Part shown: piece by piece, positions 5,933-6,721 of the stretch
Layout of the letters: every line of letters begins with the position of its first letter
How positions within the stretch are numbered: the first letter of the stretch is position 1
Assembly: GCA_041687475.1 (NCBI GenBank)
Contig: JAWLBW010000261.1
Span: forward strand, 1-6,721
Source of the DNA: JAWLBW01 sp041687475
GTDB taxonomy: Bacteria > J088 > JAWLBW01
Length of the DNA: 6,721 nt
Direction of reading: 5' to 3'
Made by a program: the position numbers and the translations under genes
The notes under the pieces: generated by a model
What the model was told of the DNA's origin: nothing
Seen by the model: only the letters and a program-made list of their open reading frames with translations
The model's database searches: none

Positions 5933-6721
5933 TCAGAAGCTCCAGCCTGAGAAGCAGTGCTGCGATTTGTGATTGACGTCGCCAAGCGTAACGTCAATGC
6001 AGAAGTAGAAAGGGCGGAAATACGAATACCGTTCACCGCCGTCTTCTCGAATAGAAGCCATGCCACGAACGACACCACCCGAAAATTCCAGGTCCGGAAA
6101 GTTCACCACCATTTCTTCAAGGAGCTGAATGTAGCCATCGACAGTGGTGCCGGCCGGAAGCGGGTTTCCATTCGGGTCACTGATGATAAACCGGACACTG
6201 GTACCGGTCGTGACATACGAACCATAGTTGGTAAACGTTCCCACCGATGCGCCGCCAAGGTATACGGGGGCAAACGGACCACCGACGAGAATTTCGTCTT
6301 CGGGTATGTCGTAGTTACCATCGCCATCAAGGTCTACACCGGCGTCAAAGATACCATCGCCGTTGTAATCGATGAACTGGTCGGGCACGAGCTGAACCAC
6401 CGGATGGCTCGAGTAAATCATCGTCATGTCGTCCCAGATATACTGCGCTTCCTGATAGGAAGACGTTGCAGTCGTGACGAAACCCGGTGCCTTCCCGTGT
6501 TGGGTCCATTGCGCATCGAGATTGAAATCCCAATACTGTTCGATGCCGGCGTCAAAGGTTCCGTTGGAGTTGATGTCAAGAAAGGGCTCGGGCGGCGACT
6601 TGACCACCCAGTCGAGGCCTCCATCAAACTCACCGTCCTGTCCAACATCGTAGAAGGAAGACTCGCCCGACGTCATGGCCACAACCTGAATCCAGCCGTT
6701 TTCAGGGCGACCGGGCAATTC
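5933..6721 (-). CDS. Secreted or surface protein with calcium-type loops and a probable Ig-like C-terminal domain (5' end missing)
   Basis: The frame is open to the right edge, so the true start lies outside; the in-frame TTG at 6718 is unlikely to be the start. The 262 visible residues begin with a region carrying Asp/Gly loops: DVGQDGEFDGGLD (25-37), DINSNGTFDAGIE (49-61), DYNGDGIFDAGVD (118-130) and the shorter DLDGDGNYD (130-138). They fit D-x-[NG]-x-[DN]-G-x-F-D-x-G-x-[DE], as in EF-hand or thrombospondin type 3 calcium loops. Residues from about 150 on are beta-rich, with SDPNGNPLPAGTTVDG resembling bacterial Ig-like domains. The only two cysteines seen, Cys241 and Cys256, could form a disulfide, fitting an extracytoplasmic location. 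It ends in Phe, but without a clear outer-membrane barrel pattern. I do not recognise the exact family. aroQ follows with no gap. Confidence 0.85.
   Translation of the reverse strand, partial: ELPGRPENGWIQVVAMTSGESSFYDVGQDGEFDGGLDWVVKSPPEPFLDINSNGTFDAGIEQYWDFNLDAQWTQHGKAPGFVTTATSSYQEAQYIWDDMTMIYSSHPVVQLVPDQFIDYNGDGIFDAGVDLDGDGNYDIPEDEILVGGPFAPVYLGGASVGTFTNYGSYVTTGTSVRFIISDPNGNPLPAGTTVDGYIQLLEEMVVNFPDLEFSGGVVRGMASIREDGGERYSYFRPFYFCIDVTLGDVNHKSQHCFSGWSF
5940..5944 (-). promoter_or_regulatory. Shine-Dalgarno of aroQ inside the surface-protein gene
   Basis: TGGAG at 5944-5940 on the minus strand, seven bases before the GTG at 5932 and overlapping the last codons (Gly-Trp-Ser-Phe) of the upstream gene. 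It fixes the unusual GTG start, since no ATG is available nearby. Confidence 0.6.
6308..6649 (-). repeat. Asp/Gly calcium-loop repeats in the surface protein
   Basis: Three full loops of the form D-x-[NG]-x-[DN]-G-x-F-D-x-G-x-[DE] at visible residues 25-37, 49-61 and 118-130. There are also partial copies DFNLDAQW (65-72) and DLDGDGNYD (130-138). Regular Asp/Asn at positions 1, 3, 5 and 9 of the loop suggests divalent-cation binding. This is peptide-level similarity; the DNA copies are diverged. Confidence 0.7.

Overview
All genes in this window lie on the minus strand, so transcription runs from right to left. The organism looks like a Gram-negative bacterium of the deltaproteobacterial type (Desulfobacterota, Myxococcota or relatives). 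This rests on the style of the multi-TPR scaffold with acidic linkers, the ExeA/GspA-type ATPase, the type II dehydroquinase, the Asp/Gly-rich calcium-loop surface protein and a start that looks like a TamB/AsmA-type envelope protein. The lineage call is inference; no rRNA or other phylogenetic marker is present.

Layout in the direction of transcription. (1) 6721-5933: 3' part of a secreted or surface protein with calcium-binding-type loops and a probable Ig-like C-terminal domain. (2) 5932-5492: aroQ, type II 3-dehydroquinate dehydratase, whose GTG directly follows the stop of the surface gene. (3) 5491-5219: a 273-base intergenic gap with a weak hairpin at the aroQ stop, some small dyads, and a good sigma70-type promoter with a duplicated -10 element. 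(4) 5218-2858: a 786-residue TPR scaffold. (5) 2861-612: an ATG-A-overlapping gene for an ExeA-like AAA+ domain followed by a 500-residue, extremely acidic tail. That tail carries about 15 copies of an amphipathic D-[DE]-[LF]-D-x-L-L-x-G-[LF]-D motif. (6) 611-473: spacer with a candidate tRNA promoter. (7) 472-398: tRNA-Gly(CCC), then an intrinsic terminator at 386-354. (8) 342-157: yacG, a zinc-finger gyrase inhibitor. (9) 160-1: the start of a membrane-anchored protein, translationally coupled to yacG through a GTGA overlap and a perfect Shine-Dalgarno, resembling TamB/AsmA-type proteins.

The most unusual part is the TPR/ATPase pair. It has its own promoter and appears translationally coupled. 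It combines a protein-docking scaffold with a nucleotide-binding protein whose tail is a multivalent array of a short helical motif, and the ATPase core seems to lack two residues usually needed for hydrolysis. A role in organising an envelope machine (type II secretion, type IV pili or polarity) is suggested by ExeA/GspA and TPR homology, but this is inference. The remaining genes are housekeeping (aroQ, yacG, tRNA) or envelope-related.
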